From contig JAMDDG010000035.1 in assembly GCA_023488865.1 (NCBI GenBank), positions 1-8,573 of the forward strand: a stretch of DNA of 8,573 nt, given 5' to 3'. The DNA comes from Bacteroidota bacterium (GTDB lineage Bacteria > Bacteroidota > Bacteroidia > Bacteroidales > Prolixibacteraceae). The notes beneath the pieces were generated by a model, which did no database searches, was not told where the DNA came from, and saw only the letters and a program-made list of their open reading frames with translations. Position 1 is the stretch's first letter; every line of letters starts with the position of its first letter. Shown piece by piece: positions 1-7,184 of the stretch. The translations under genes were made by a program, and so were the position numbers.

Positions 1-1824
1 TTCGACAGTACGAAAGTGGATATGCAGGAGTCCGGGCTCAGTTACTACAACGAGCACAGGCTGATCAAAATCCTTACGCCCTATGGCGGGAAGTTGTTCA
101 ATGTCTACAAATACGACTACGATCCGCTCTCCGCTTTTGCCGAGATTCAAAAGGTAATCATCTACTACAAAAGCGGTAAAATAAAAGAGCTGTCGGCAAA
201 GGACGTGGTTGACTATCCGGCCCCGGCCGGGACCATTCTCTGGGGCTCGCATCAAAAAATGGTGGAAATCGGCCGGTTGGAAGAGGGCGACGCATTCGAA
301 ACTTTCACCTTTAAAAAAGGATTTACCTACGCCTTGCTCGACCAGCAAGGTGAGGATGACCGATACATTCCTCCCATGAAAGGAAATTTCTACGACATTG
401 TCCCGTTCTGGTCGGGTGTTCCTGTGTTGACGAAAGTTTACCAGGTTTCGATCCCCAATTCCAAAAATGTTCAGTACCAGGTTTACAACGGTAAGCTGGA
501 CGTTCAGGAAACAAAAGGGAAGGATAAAACCACTTACTGCTTTTCGCTTGACAACATTCTCCCCTTTAAATCTGAGCCAAACATGCTTGCTCTGTCAGAT
601 GTAGCGCCCAAACTACTGATTTCGACCGCCTCTGACTGGCAAGCCAAGTCCAAATGGTTTTATCAGGTGAACGAAGATTACAACAGCTTCGAATCAACCC
701 CCGAAATAACTGGGAAGGTCAGGGAAATTTTAACCGGATCCACCTCCGAGATGGACTCCATCAGCCGGTTGACCCACTGGGTGGCTGACGAATTGCGCTA
801 TCTGGGCCTTTCAATGGGCAAAGGCGAAGGTTATACCCTGCACAAAGGGAGCGTCGATTTTCGCGACCGCTTGGGCGTGTGCAAAGACAAAGCCGGCATG
901 CTGATTACCATGCTGCGGGCTGCAGGATTTAAATCTTACCCGGCCATGACCATGGCTGGATCCCGGATAGACCGGATACCGGCCGACCAGTTTAACCACT
1001 GCGTGACGATAGTGAAGCTCAAAGACGGCAAATTGAAGCCGCTGGACCCAACCTGGGTTCCCTTCCTGCGCGAAGTCTGGTCGAGCGCCGAGCAGCAACA
1101 AAACTATCTTCCCGGCATCCCGGAGGGGTCCGACCTGTTGGAGACACCTGTTTCTGATCCGCAAAACCACTATGTGAAAATCAACGCCAACTCTGAACTC
1201 AAGAAGGATGGAAGCCTGACGGGCGAAATCACAGTTACGGCAGAGGGTCAATCGGATGCCTCCCTGCGCCGGATGTTTACCGGATCGCTGAAAACATTGT
1301 GGAAGAGTAACCTGGAAAGTGAATTGTTAAGGATTGCCCCTCAGGCAAAGATATTGAGCCTTTCGTACGGCGATGATCCCTACAACTACATGGCCGGTCC
1401 TATCACCCTGAAAATCAGCTACGAAATACCCGATTACGCAACGGTCACAGCCGGTGAAATTATTTACAGCCCACTGGCAGCCTCCGGTATTTTCGCTGCA
1501 GCCATGCGCCACCTTTTCATCGACACAAAACAAGAGGTCAAAATCTATCCTTTCAGGGACGGTTGTTCCAGGGCGGTCGAAATAACCGATAAAACCACCC
1601 TGCCGGGAAACTACCAGTTAGCCTGGTCGCCAAAAATTGAAAAAGTGCAGGGAAGCGGCGCTTCTTTTGAAGCCGCTTATTCGCTTTCGGGCAATCAACT
1701 CGTTTTGAATGAACAAGGCCTCTTCAAAAAAAGAATTTATGCCCCGGAAGATTGGCCTTCCTTCAGAAGTGCGGTAAAAATGCAGAAAACCATCAGCGAA
1801 AACCCCATCATCTTAAAACAGTAA
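1..1824 (+). CDS. DUF3857 / transglutaminase-like protein, 5'-truncated by window edge
   Basis: Partial gene: the frame is open from base 1 and the opening residues (FDSTKVDMQESGLSYYNEHR) already lie inside a DUF3857 domain. The true start and the expected signal peptide are therefore upstream; the GTG at 16 is not a credible start. 607 residues are visible; family members usually run somewhat over 600 aa. DUF3857 fills roughly the first 200 residues (YDYDPLSAFAEIQKV and DYPAPAGTILWGSHQK are typical). A transglutaminase-like core follows at about 250-355. Its triad is intact: Cys294 in GVCKDKAGML (codon 880-882), His333 in FNHCVTIV (997-999) and Asp349 in KPLDPTW (1045-1047). The C-terminal 250 residues look like beta-rich domains. 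By family it should be exported and could cleave or form amide bonds in envelope proteins, but no substrate can be read from the sequence. The stop lies 4 nt before a DUF3857 paralog, so the two are almost certainly co-transcribed. Confidence 0.9.
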   Translation, partial: FDSTKVDMQESGLSYYNEHRLIKILTPYGGKLFNVYKYDYDPLSAFAEIQKVIIYYKSGKIKELSAKDVVDYPAPAGTILWGSHQKMVEIGRLEEGDAFETFTFKKGFTYALLDQQGEDDRYIPPMKGNFYDIVPFWSGVPVLTKVYQVSIPNSKNVQYQVYNGKLDVQETKGKDKTTYCFSLDNILPFKSEPNMLALSDVAPKLLISTASDWQAKSKWFYQVNEDYNSFESTPEITGKVREILTGSTSEMDSISRLTHWVADELRYLGLSMGKGEGYTLHKGSVDFRDRLGVCKDKAGMLITMLRAAGFKSYPAMTMAGSRIDRIPADQFNHCVTIVKLKDGKLKPLDPTWVPFLREVWSSAEQQQNYLPGIPEGSDLLETPVSDPQNHYVKINANSELKKDGSLTGEITVTAEGQSDASLRRMFTGSLKTLWKSNLESELLRIAPQAKILSLSYGDDPYNYMAGPITLKISYEIPDYATVTAGEIIYSPLAASGIFAAAMRHLFIDTKQEVKIYPFRDGCSRAVEITDKTTLPGNYQLAWSPKIEKVQGSGASFEAAYSLSGNQLVLNEQGLFKKRIYAPEDWPSFRSAVKMQKTISENPIILKQ

Positions 1825-1828
1825 CACC

Positions 1829-3634
1829 ATGTCTATCAAGATACAACTCATTTGGATACTCCTTTCGTTTGCCCTCCTTACTTTTGGTCAGAGCGACAAA
1901 AAAACCTACCCCGAAGCAGACGCCGTCTATCTTAACCTGACAAAAACCTATATTTTGAACAAGGACGGAAGCATGGTCAGCACGGTGGAGAAGCAACAAA
2001 AATTGCTGACCTTCCGCGCTTTTCAAAGTTTGTTCGGGGAAACCCGGATAACCTACAATCCACAATTTCAAAAGGTTGCTGTAACCAAAGCTTTCACCGA
2101 AAATGCCCTGCAAGAGAAGATTGAGACGCCCCAAAACGGGTACAACGATATCCAACCGGCATTTGCCAACAACAGCAAGGCATACAGTCACCTTCGGGAA
2201 ATGGTCGTTACCCACACCGGACTCGAACGCGGCGCAACCATCAACTGCACTTACGAAATAAAAACGGCAGCCGGAAAATTTCCCTGTCTGATGGGCGTTG
2301 AAGAACTGCAAACGGATTGTCCGGTCGAAAAACTGACAATTGTTGTAAAAGTCCCTGCCGGGAAACCGCTCTACTACAAATTGCTCAATGCCAATACGAT
2401 ACCTGAGATTGAGAAGGGAAAAGAATTTGATTCCTACACCTGGAAACTCAGTGATCTTCCCCAACAAAACCGTGAACTGCTTTCCTCTGCCTGTGAGGAT
2501 TTGCCCCGGCTTCTATTTTCAACCCAGAAAGACAATGCTTCAGTAATCAAATGGTTGACAGACCAGGAAGCATTCAGGCTTCCGGTAGGGGAAGAAGTTA
2601 AAAAGTACATCGACCAGAAGATCTCAGGAGAAAATAATCCGATGGCAAAGGCATTAATAATTCAGGGGATTGTCGTCAAAGAGTTGAATTTAACCCCAAT
2701 TCCCGCTCAGCTTTTGGCATTTCAGGTTCGTGCGCCTGAGCAGGTATGGCAAAGCAACGCAGGCACCTCAATGGAAAAATGTGTACTGTTAACTGCCTTG
2801 TTGCGTGCGGAAGGGTTAAATGCGGATGTTGGCCTGATTATTCCGTCCTGTTTCATGGAAGAAAAATTGCCTTTCCTGTTGGTCGCGGAACCGGTTGTTA
2901 AACTTACGACCGATCAGGGCGGCTTTCAGTTGCTTTCAGCCAACCTGCAGAATGCCGGGAATTTCGATGTTTGCAGTGCACAGAAGGCGATCCTTTCACT
3001 GGGAGCCAAAAATAAAAAATACAACATCAGTAATTCACCCGGGAAAATCGAAGTAATGGGGGCGTTGGCGCTCGGTTCTGATGGAAAATTGTCCGGTGAA
3101 TTGTCCGGATCTTTTGCCAATTACTGCAATCCTTACCTTGAGATGGTACGAAATGCGGGAGCAGCGCCGAGGCTGATGACCGGACTTCCTGGTAAGGCAG
3201 AAAAATTTACCCCCGAACAATCCAATTTAAAATTTATAGTTGAGAAAGCAGATGGCGCTATCTCCCGGGGAAATTTCAAATTTGTGGATCTTTTCGAAAG
3301 CGAAGCCGGAATTTCTTCCTTTCATTTGAACCCGCTACCGTTCAAAAGGAGTACTACCCTCAATTTGGGTACCCCCATCAGTGAATCCTACCATTACACT
3401 TTTACCGTGCCGGATGGGTACAAGCTGGCTAACCCTTTTGAACTTATGTTGGTCAAACAAAATATCGGAAAACTCACGATCCGGATTCAGCAACATGACC
3501 AAGCCGTTGAAGTGACCAGAAAACTTGAAATCAGTCAACCAACCATTTCAAAAGAAAAGTACGCCGAATTCAAAGAGCTGATGGACAAATGGTTCACTTC
3601 CAAATACAGGCAATTGGTCCTGAAGGCAGAATAG
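1829..3634 (+). CDS. Secreted DUF3857 protein with degenerate (pseudo)transglutaminase domain
   Basis: 601 aa. The ATG at 1829 gives a clear signal peptide (MSIKIQLIWILLSFALLTFG, cleavage near residues 20-22, no lipobox Cys), so the protein should reach the periplasm or cell surface. DUF3857 occupies about residues 30-180, with the family-typical stretch GYNDIQPAFA...HLREMVVTHTGLERGA. A transglutaminase-like segment at about 250-375 aligns without gaps to the upstream paralog around the nucleophile: AGTSMEKCVLLTALLRAEG against LGVCKDKAGMLITMLRAAG. The catalytic Cys is Ser314 here, the His position aligns with Val352, and the Asp position with Ser370. I infer a non-enzymatic paralog, perhaps a binding or scaffold partner of the upstream enzyme. 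Cys318 is four residues downstream of the nucleophile position and is unlikely to replace it. It begins 4 nt after the upstream stop and is followed after 20 nt by chrA. No Shine-Dalgarno sequence is seen, as usual in this phylum. Function unknown. Confidence 0.88.
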   Translation: MSIKIQLIWILLSFALLTFGQSDKKTYPEADAVYLNLTKTYILNKDGSMVSTVEKQQKLLTFRAFQSLFGETRITYNPQFQKVAVTKAFTENALQEKIETPQNGYNDIQPAFANNSKAYSHLREMVVTHTGLERGATINCTYEIKTAAGKFPCLMGVEELQTDCPVEKLTIVVKVPAGKPLYYKLLNANTIPEIEKGKEFDSYTWKLSDLPQQNRELLSSACEDLPRLLFSTQKDNASVIKWLTDQEAFRLPVGEEVKKYIDQKISGENNPMAKALIIQGIVVKELNLTPIPAQLLAFQVRAPEQVWQSNAGTSMEKCVLLTALLRAEGLNADVGLIIPSCFMEEKLPFLLVAEPVVKLTTDQGGFQLLSANLQNAGNFDVCSAQKAILSLGAKNKKYNISNSPGKIEVMGALALGSDGKLSGELSGSFANYCNPYLEMVRNAGAAPRLMTGLPGKAEKFTPEQSNLKFIVEKADGAISRGNFKFVDLFESEAGISSFHLNPLPFKRSTTLNLGTPISESYHYTFTVPDGYKLANPFELMLVKQNIGKLTIRIQQHDQAVEVTRKLEISQPTISKEKYAEFKELMDKWFTSKYRQLVLKAE

Positions 3635-3654
3635 CACAACTCAAAGTTATCCGG

Positions 3655-4863
3655 ATGGAAGAGAACAAGAAAGTTTCGTTGAAATACCTGTTTTTCACTT
3701 TTCTGAAGATAGGCACCATCTCCTGGGGCGGTTTTATGGCGCTGATTGCGGTGGTACAGAAGCAGTTGGTCGACAAGGATAAAGTGATCAAAGAGGAACT
3801 TATCCTGGACGGAATATCGCTGGCGTCCGTCCTGCCCGGGGCAGTTGCAATCAATGTTGTAACCTATATCGGCTACCAGCTAAGGGGGATCAAGGGGGCG
3901 CTCGTAAGCCTGGTGGCCACCGTTTTCCCCGGGTTTCTTCTGGTTCTCGGATTGGGGGTCCTCTACACAACCTACGGCGAATTGGCCCTTCTCAACAAGT
4001 TTTTTCTGGGTATCCTTCCTGCAATTGCCTCAGTGATCCTTAGCGTGGCAATAGAGATGGCGGGAAAACAGATAAAAGATGTCAAACAAATTGCAATATG
4101 TGTTTTGGCCGCATTCTGCCTTTTGACCATTCACTCCTTTTTTGCGACGCTGATCTCCATAATTTTCAGCGCCATTGCAGGATACTTCCTCTACAAAATC
4201 CCGGCAGTAAAGGCGGAAAAAGCTAACGTGAAAAGGTTCAACTCCAACTACCCAAAATTGATCTTCTATACCGGGGCATTGCTGGCAATCGTCTTGCTCA
4301 TCTTCTTAACAGTCAGGCTACTTAAAATTGACGCCTACAATTGGTACCAACTAAACCGGACCATTTTTTTAACTTTTTCGGGAATGAGCCTGACCCTCTT
4401 CGGAGGGGGATATGTCATTATACCGGCCATGCAGCAGGTAATTGTGGATGGATTTCATTGGATGACCACCAAAGAGTTTGCCGATGCCATCGCCATGGGA
4501 CAGATTACGCCCGGGCCGGTCATCCTCACTGCAACCTTTATTGGTTACCGTGTGGCAGGTTTTATGGGTGCATGTGTAGCAACTTTTGCCATTTTTTTCC
4601 CACCCGGTTTGGTGATGCTGATGTTCTCGGGCTTTTTGAAGAAGATCAAAGATTCAAATATCATCACGGCTATTTTCAAAGGGATGAGGCCAGCCATTAT
4701 CGGCATGATCTTCTCAGCAGCGTTCACCGTTGGCAAAGGGGCTGAAATGGGGTGGATTTCTGCATTGATCTTTCTGGTTGTCCTTGTTTTGCTTGTAAAA
4801 TTCAAAATGAATGTCCTTTACATGATTCCTCTGGCAGGAATTGCGGGGATGCTTTTCTTTTAA
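3655..4863 (+). CDS. chrA: ChrA-type chromate/anion transporter (two CHR domains)
   Basis: 402 aa inner-membrane protein of the CHR family (long, two-domain form), whose studied members export chromate; many genomic homologs have no proven substrate. The N-terminal CHR half (about 12-180) has SWGGF (23-27), LPGAVAIN (60-67), YIGYQ and FPG (91-93). The C-terminal half (about 237-402) repeats the pattern with LFGGGY (248-253), GQITPGPV (282-289), IGYR and FFPPG (314-318). About ten hydrophobic segments are visible, and length is normal for the family. I chose the ATG at 3655: the open frame extends upstream to an ATG at 3589, but those 22 codons overlap the end of the preceding gene and add a polar peptide before the conserved KIGTISWGGF start. 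It lies 20 nt after the DUF3857 paralog and so probably reads from the same promoter. A terminator-like hairpin follows. Substrate assignment as chromate is by family only. Confidence 0.9.
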   Translation: MEENKKVSLKYLFFTFLKIGTISWGGFMALIAVVQKQLVDKDKVIKEELILDGISLASVLPGAVAINVVTYIGYQLRGIKGALVSLVATVFPGFLLVLGLGVLYTTYGELALLNKFFLGILPAIASVILSVAIEMAGKQIKDVKQIAICVLAAFCLLTIHSFFATLISIIFSAIAGYFLYKIPAVKAEKANVKRFNSNYPKLIFYTGALLAIVLLIFLTVRLLKIDAYNWYQLNRTIFLTFSGMSLTLFGGGYVIIPAMQQVIVDGFHWMTTKEFADAIAMGQITPGPVILTATFIGYRVAGFMGACVATFAIFFPPGLVMLMFSGFLKKIKDSNIITAIFKGMRPAIIGMIFSAAFTVGKGAEMGWISALIFLVVLVLLVKFKMNVLYMIPLAGIAGMLFF

Positions 4864-4924
4864 ACCCTAACGGGAGTGGGGGCGCAGGGATAGATGGACC
4901 AAGAAACGGAGGAAGGGGAGATTG

Positions 4925-4958
4925 GGCAAGGGAACGAACGCTTTGCCTAAATTTTTTT
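4925..4958 (+). terminator. Rho-independent terminator after chrA
   Basis: A 7-bp stem (GGCAAGG 4925-4931 with CTTTGCC 4941-4947, one G-U pair) and 9-nt loop are followed by TAAA and seven Ts (4952-4958). It sits 62 nt after the chrA stop, before the convergent dus gene, as expected for the end of the rightward operon. The T-run overlaps the dus stop codon. No matching T-run exists for the opposite strand, so termination of dus is not explained by it. Confidence 0.55.
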
Positions 4959-5925
4959 ACTCCCCGCTTCGCAGTTGCAGGAAATTTTCGCTCACAGCCA
5001 TCTCATATTTCGATTGGCTGACTGATTTTTTCACCCGCTTAAAAGCTTTGTGCGGGTCGGGAAAGAGAAAGCAAAAGTACTCCCAGAACTTGGTCATGCG
5101 GGTAATTAAATGGCTTTGGCCGCTGAGCAGCGAGGCATAGCTGCCAAAAATCTCCCCATGAAAACGCTCCAAAACAGCGATCCTTTCCTCCCTGCCGGGA
5201 AGTTGAACTCCTTTAAGTTCTGTAGCCAGGAAAGGATTTTTGAGCATGCCCCTGCCAATCATCCAGGCAGAGACGGTCTTAAATTTAACCTGGGCCCTGC
5301 TGAAATCTTCCGGCGAGAAAATATCCCCGTTGTAAACCAACGGATGTTTGATTAAACCCGAAACCTTTGCAAACAACTCCCAATCCGGACTACCGTTGTA
5401 AAGTTGTTTCGCAATCCTGGGATGGAAGATAACTTCAGATACCGGGTAATCGTTCAGGACTGGAATGACTTGCTGAATTTCATCATTTGAGATCAGGCCC
5501 GCCCTTAGCTTAACTGAGATCCTGCAGCTGAGTTGTGGCAAAGATTGATCAAGTATCTCCCTGATCCTTCCGGGTTGAGGCAATAATCCCGAACCCATTC
5601 CTTTACCTGTTACCATGGGATAGGGGCAACCCAGGTTCCAGTTGATCTCTTCATAACCCAACTCCGACAGGTGTTTTGCGAGAAAGAGAAAATCGCGGCT
5701 GTTTCCGGCCATTATTTGAGGAACCAGTGTGTATCCCGTGCAGTTTTCGGGTAGTGTGTCGCGCAGGTGCGATTTTTTAATCCCCCCGTCTTTCTGAACC
5801 AACAGATAGGGGGAAAAATACTTGTCGATTCCCCCAAAATGGAGGGCATGTGCCCTGCGGTAAACAAAATCGGTCGATTCCTGCAAAGGGGCAAAATAGA
5901 TTCCAGGCTGATTTTTACTTTCCAT
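4957..5925 (-). CDS. dus: tRNA-dihydrouridine synthase (Dus family)
   Basis: 322 aa FMN-dependent cytoplasmic enzyme that reduces specific uridines in tRNA to dihydrouridine using NAD(P)H. Visible family motifs: IYFAPLQESTD at residues 9-19 (the FMN/TIM-barrel start), NLGCP at 97-101 with the catalytic Cys100, GKGMGSGLL at 107-115, VKLRAG at 138-143 (FMN-contacting Lys139), FHPR at 167-170 (the usual H-x-R), YNGDI at 198-202 and IGRG at 223-226. The C-terminal helical tRNA-binding region ends at residue 322. Length is normal. The ATG at 5925 is preferred over the ATG at 5967, because the latter adds 14 unconserved residues and lies upstream of the likely promoter. Which tRNA position it modifies cannot be told from the sequence. 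It is convergent with chrA and divergent from the DUF4271-hemD-rnpA unit. Confidence 0.93.
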   Translation of the reverse strand: MESKNQPGIYFAPLQESTDFVYRRAHALHFGGIDKYFSPYLLVQKDGGIKKSHLRDTLPENCTGYTLVPQIMAGNSRDFLFLAKHLSELGYEEINWNLGCPYPMVTGKGMGSGLLPQPGRIREILDQSLPQLSCRISVKLRAGLISNDEIQQVIPVLNDYPVSEVIFHPRIAKQLYNGSPDWELFAKVSGLIKHPLVYNGDIFSPEDFSRAQVKFKTVSAWMIGRGMLKNPFLATELKGVQLPGREERIAVLERFHGEIFGSYASLLSGQSHLITRMTKFWEYFCFLFPDPHKAFKRVKKSVSQSKYEMAVSENFLQLRSGE

Positions 5926-5929
5926 TTTG

Positions 5930-5960
5930 CAAAGATATTGATTAGATGGCTCAATCCGAA
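5930..5960 (-). promoter_or_regulatory. Bacteroidota-type promoter for dus, probably leaderless
   Basis: On the minus strand TATCTTTG (5937 down to 5930) matches the Bacteroidota -7 consensus TAnnTTTG exactly. TTCG at 5960-5957, 19 nt further upstream, is a 3-of-4 match to the -33 TTTG. Only CAAA separates the box from the dus ATG at 5925, so transcription should begin at or within a base or two of the start codon. The box and spacing are seen directly; leaderless transcription is inferred. Confidence 0.6.
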
Positions 5961-5984
5961 CTTTCAATGGATGCGTTGAGGATA

Positions 5985-6015
5985 TTTACGGTTCAATCTC
6001 TTTTTGTTATCTTTG
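5985..6015 (+). promoter_or_regulatory. Bacteroidota-type promoter for DUF4271-hemD-rnpA
   Basis: TATCTTTG at 6008-6015 is an exact TAnnTTTG -7 element. TTTA at 5985-5988 lies 19 nt upstream and matches the -33 TTTG at 3 of 4 positions. Transcription would start at about 6020-6024, giving a leader of roughly 15-20 nt before the ATG at 6039. No second promoter with both elements is apparent before hemD or rnpA, so this one probably serves all three genes. Confidence 0.6.
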
Positions 6016-6038
6016 CCCCTACCTTATTTAATTGTCCA

Positions 6039-7148
6039 ATGCTGCTTTTCAACACCTCTCTTTTGTCAGCTACCAATACCAAAACAGGGCAAGCTCCTTC
6101 CCGGAAAGTGAAGGCACTTGCAACAAAGAGTGTTCAAAAAAAGTTGCAAACAGAAAAAAAATCACCTGAAACTGAGAAGCAGTTAAGAGAAGAGCAACAA
6201 ATCATTCAAGCGGCAGAGAGATACCATCAACAGATCTCGGGAAAAAAAACTGGGCCTGCAGTTGAACAGGAGATAAATACAACGCCTGTTTCGACCAATT
6301 TTTCAACAGTTGATGTGCCGGGCAATGGAGCCGACCGTGATTTGAGCATAAATATATATACCGGGAACCCGGGATTTTACACTAAGGAAGGGGATACCCT
6401 CAACTTGTGGAGCTTTACACCCGTTCCGGTTGATTCCCCTTCAGTTAAAATTGCTGTCGTCGAACAACCTGGCAAACCTTATGGGTTTGTGGGCAAACCG
6501 ATGAAAACAACCGGGCAGGACTGGACTTTCTTCCTGGTCCTTATCGGCTGGACAATTTTTGCCTCCCTGCGGTTTGGATTCTCCAAATACATGGTACAAG
6601 TATTCCAGGGTGTCTTTAATTTCTCCTCTGCCTCGCGTCTTTATCGTGAAAGAGGGTACAACAGCAATTTTGGCCTGTTCAGATTAAACCTGATCTTCTA
6701 TCTTTTTCTTCCTTTCCCTATTTACCTGATTGCCAGAGACAACGGGATGTCCCTGATGGGTTTTTCGGGAATAGAATTTTACCTGATTGTTTTGGTCGTG
6801 GTCAATGCCTATTTCCTGCTCAAAATACTCCTTTACCGAATTTTGGGATCCGTTTTTTCGCAGAGGGAAGCAACCGGGGAATTGATTTTTAATATGATGC
6901 TGTTCAACAATGTTCTCGGATTGATTTTATTGCCTGTTGCTACGATTCACCTCTTTATACCCGGGTTTGGGCCCTTTTCAATTTTCATCGTACCCGGACT
7001 GATCATTATTTTTTATCTGCTCTCCTTAGTCAGAAGTATTTATTTCGCCATAAGGGAAGGTATTTCAATTTTCTATTTGATTTTATACCTTTGTGCCCTT
7101 GAAATTCTTCCAATTCTTCTGGTAGTCAAATTGGCCATTGAAGGATAG
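6039..7148 (+). CDS. DUF4271 integral membrane protein
   Basis: 369 aa membrane protein of unknown function, recognised as DUF4271 by its C-terminal ending (LILYLCALEILPILLVVKL) and by its place directly before hemD, a common arrangement in Bacteroidota. Residues 1-160 are mostly soluble: a Lys/Glu/Gln-rich, probably helical stretch at about 30-66, then a Pro/Gly-rich linker. About six hydrophobic segments follow from Trp162 (FFLVLIGWTIFASL) to the end, the last at about 343-366. The open frame reaches back to 5946, but those 31 extra codons lie upstream of and across the inferred promoter (-7 box 6008-6015), so the ATG at 6039 (MLLFNTSLL) is taken as the start. Alternative: a longer form could be made if transcription began further upstream. 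Its job is unknown; conservation beside hemD may reflect gene order rather than a role in haem synthesis. Confidence 0.82.
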   Translation: MLLFNTSLLSATNTKTGQAPSRKVKALATKSVQKKLQTEKKSPETEKQLREEQQIIQAAERYHQQISGKKTGPAVEQEINTTPVSTNFSTVDVPGNGADRDLSINIYTGNPGFYTKEGDTLNLWSFTPVPVDSPSVKIAVVEQPGKPYGFVGKPMKTTGQDWTFFLVLIGWTIFASLRFGFSKYMVQVFQGVFNFSSASRLYRERGYNSNFGLFRLNLIFYLFLPFPIYLIARDNGMSLMGFSGIEFYLIVLVVVNAYFLLKILLYRILGSVFSQREATGELIFNMMLFNNVLGLILLPVATIHLFIPGFGPFSIFIVPGLIIIFYLLSLVRSIYFAIREGISIFYLILYLCALEILPILLVVKLAIEG

Positions 7149-7160
7149 TTTCGAGGGAAA

Positions 7161-7180
7161 TTAGAAATTTTAAAATCTAA
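7161..7180 (+). other. AT-rich imperfect palindrome in the DUF4271-hemD gap
   Basis: TTAG (7161-7164) pairs with CTAA (7177-7180) around a perfect ATTTTAAAAT palindrome (7167-7176), with two unpaired As on the left. It fills much of the 36-nt gap and ends 4 nt before the TTG start of hemD. In RNA the A-U stem would be weak; as DNA it could be a protein site or simply AT-rich spacer. Function unproven. Confidence 0.25.
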
Positions 7181-7184
7181 AGAA

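Noticed and set aside
1..8. TTCGACAG at base 1 also seen in the REP-like repeat at 8553-8560
   Set aside because: Only 8 nt shared, within coding sequence at the left end; chance level.
16..24. GTG at 16 as the start of the first gene
   Set aside because: The frame is open back to base 1 and already inside a DUF3857 domain, and a signal peptide is expected upstream; the gene is simply cut by the window edge.
811..1251. Minus-strand open frame of 146 codons opposite the first gene (and similar antisense frames at 1808-2467 and elsewhere)
   Set aside because: They are antisense shadows of clearly coding plus-strand genes and show no recognisable domain.
1653..1678. Strong hairpin (AAGCGG/CCGCTT, CTTC/GAAG, TTTT loop) within the first gene
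   Set aside because: It is inside coding sequence, has no T-run and no sign of regulatory role; probably a by-product of the codons used.
3088..3108. Short direct repeat ATTGTCCGG in the second gene
   Set aside because: Two 9-mers encoding a local LSG-ELSG repeat in a low-complexity beta segment; too short to suggest an element.
3589..3654. N-terminal extension of chrA to the ATG at 3589
   Set aside because: It overlaps the coding end of the preceding gene by 46 nt and adds a polar peptide not expected before the first CHR segment; the ATG at 3655 fits the family length.
5926..5967. N-terminal extension of dus to the ATG at 5967
   Set aside because: It adds 14 unconserved residues and would place the start upstream of the TATCTTTG promoter box.
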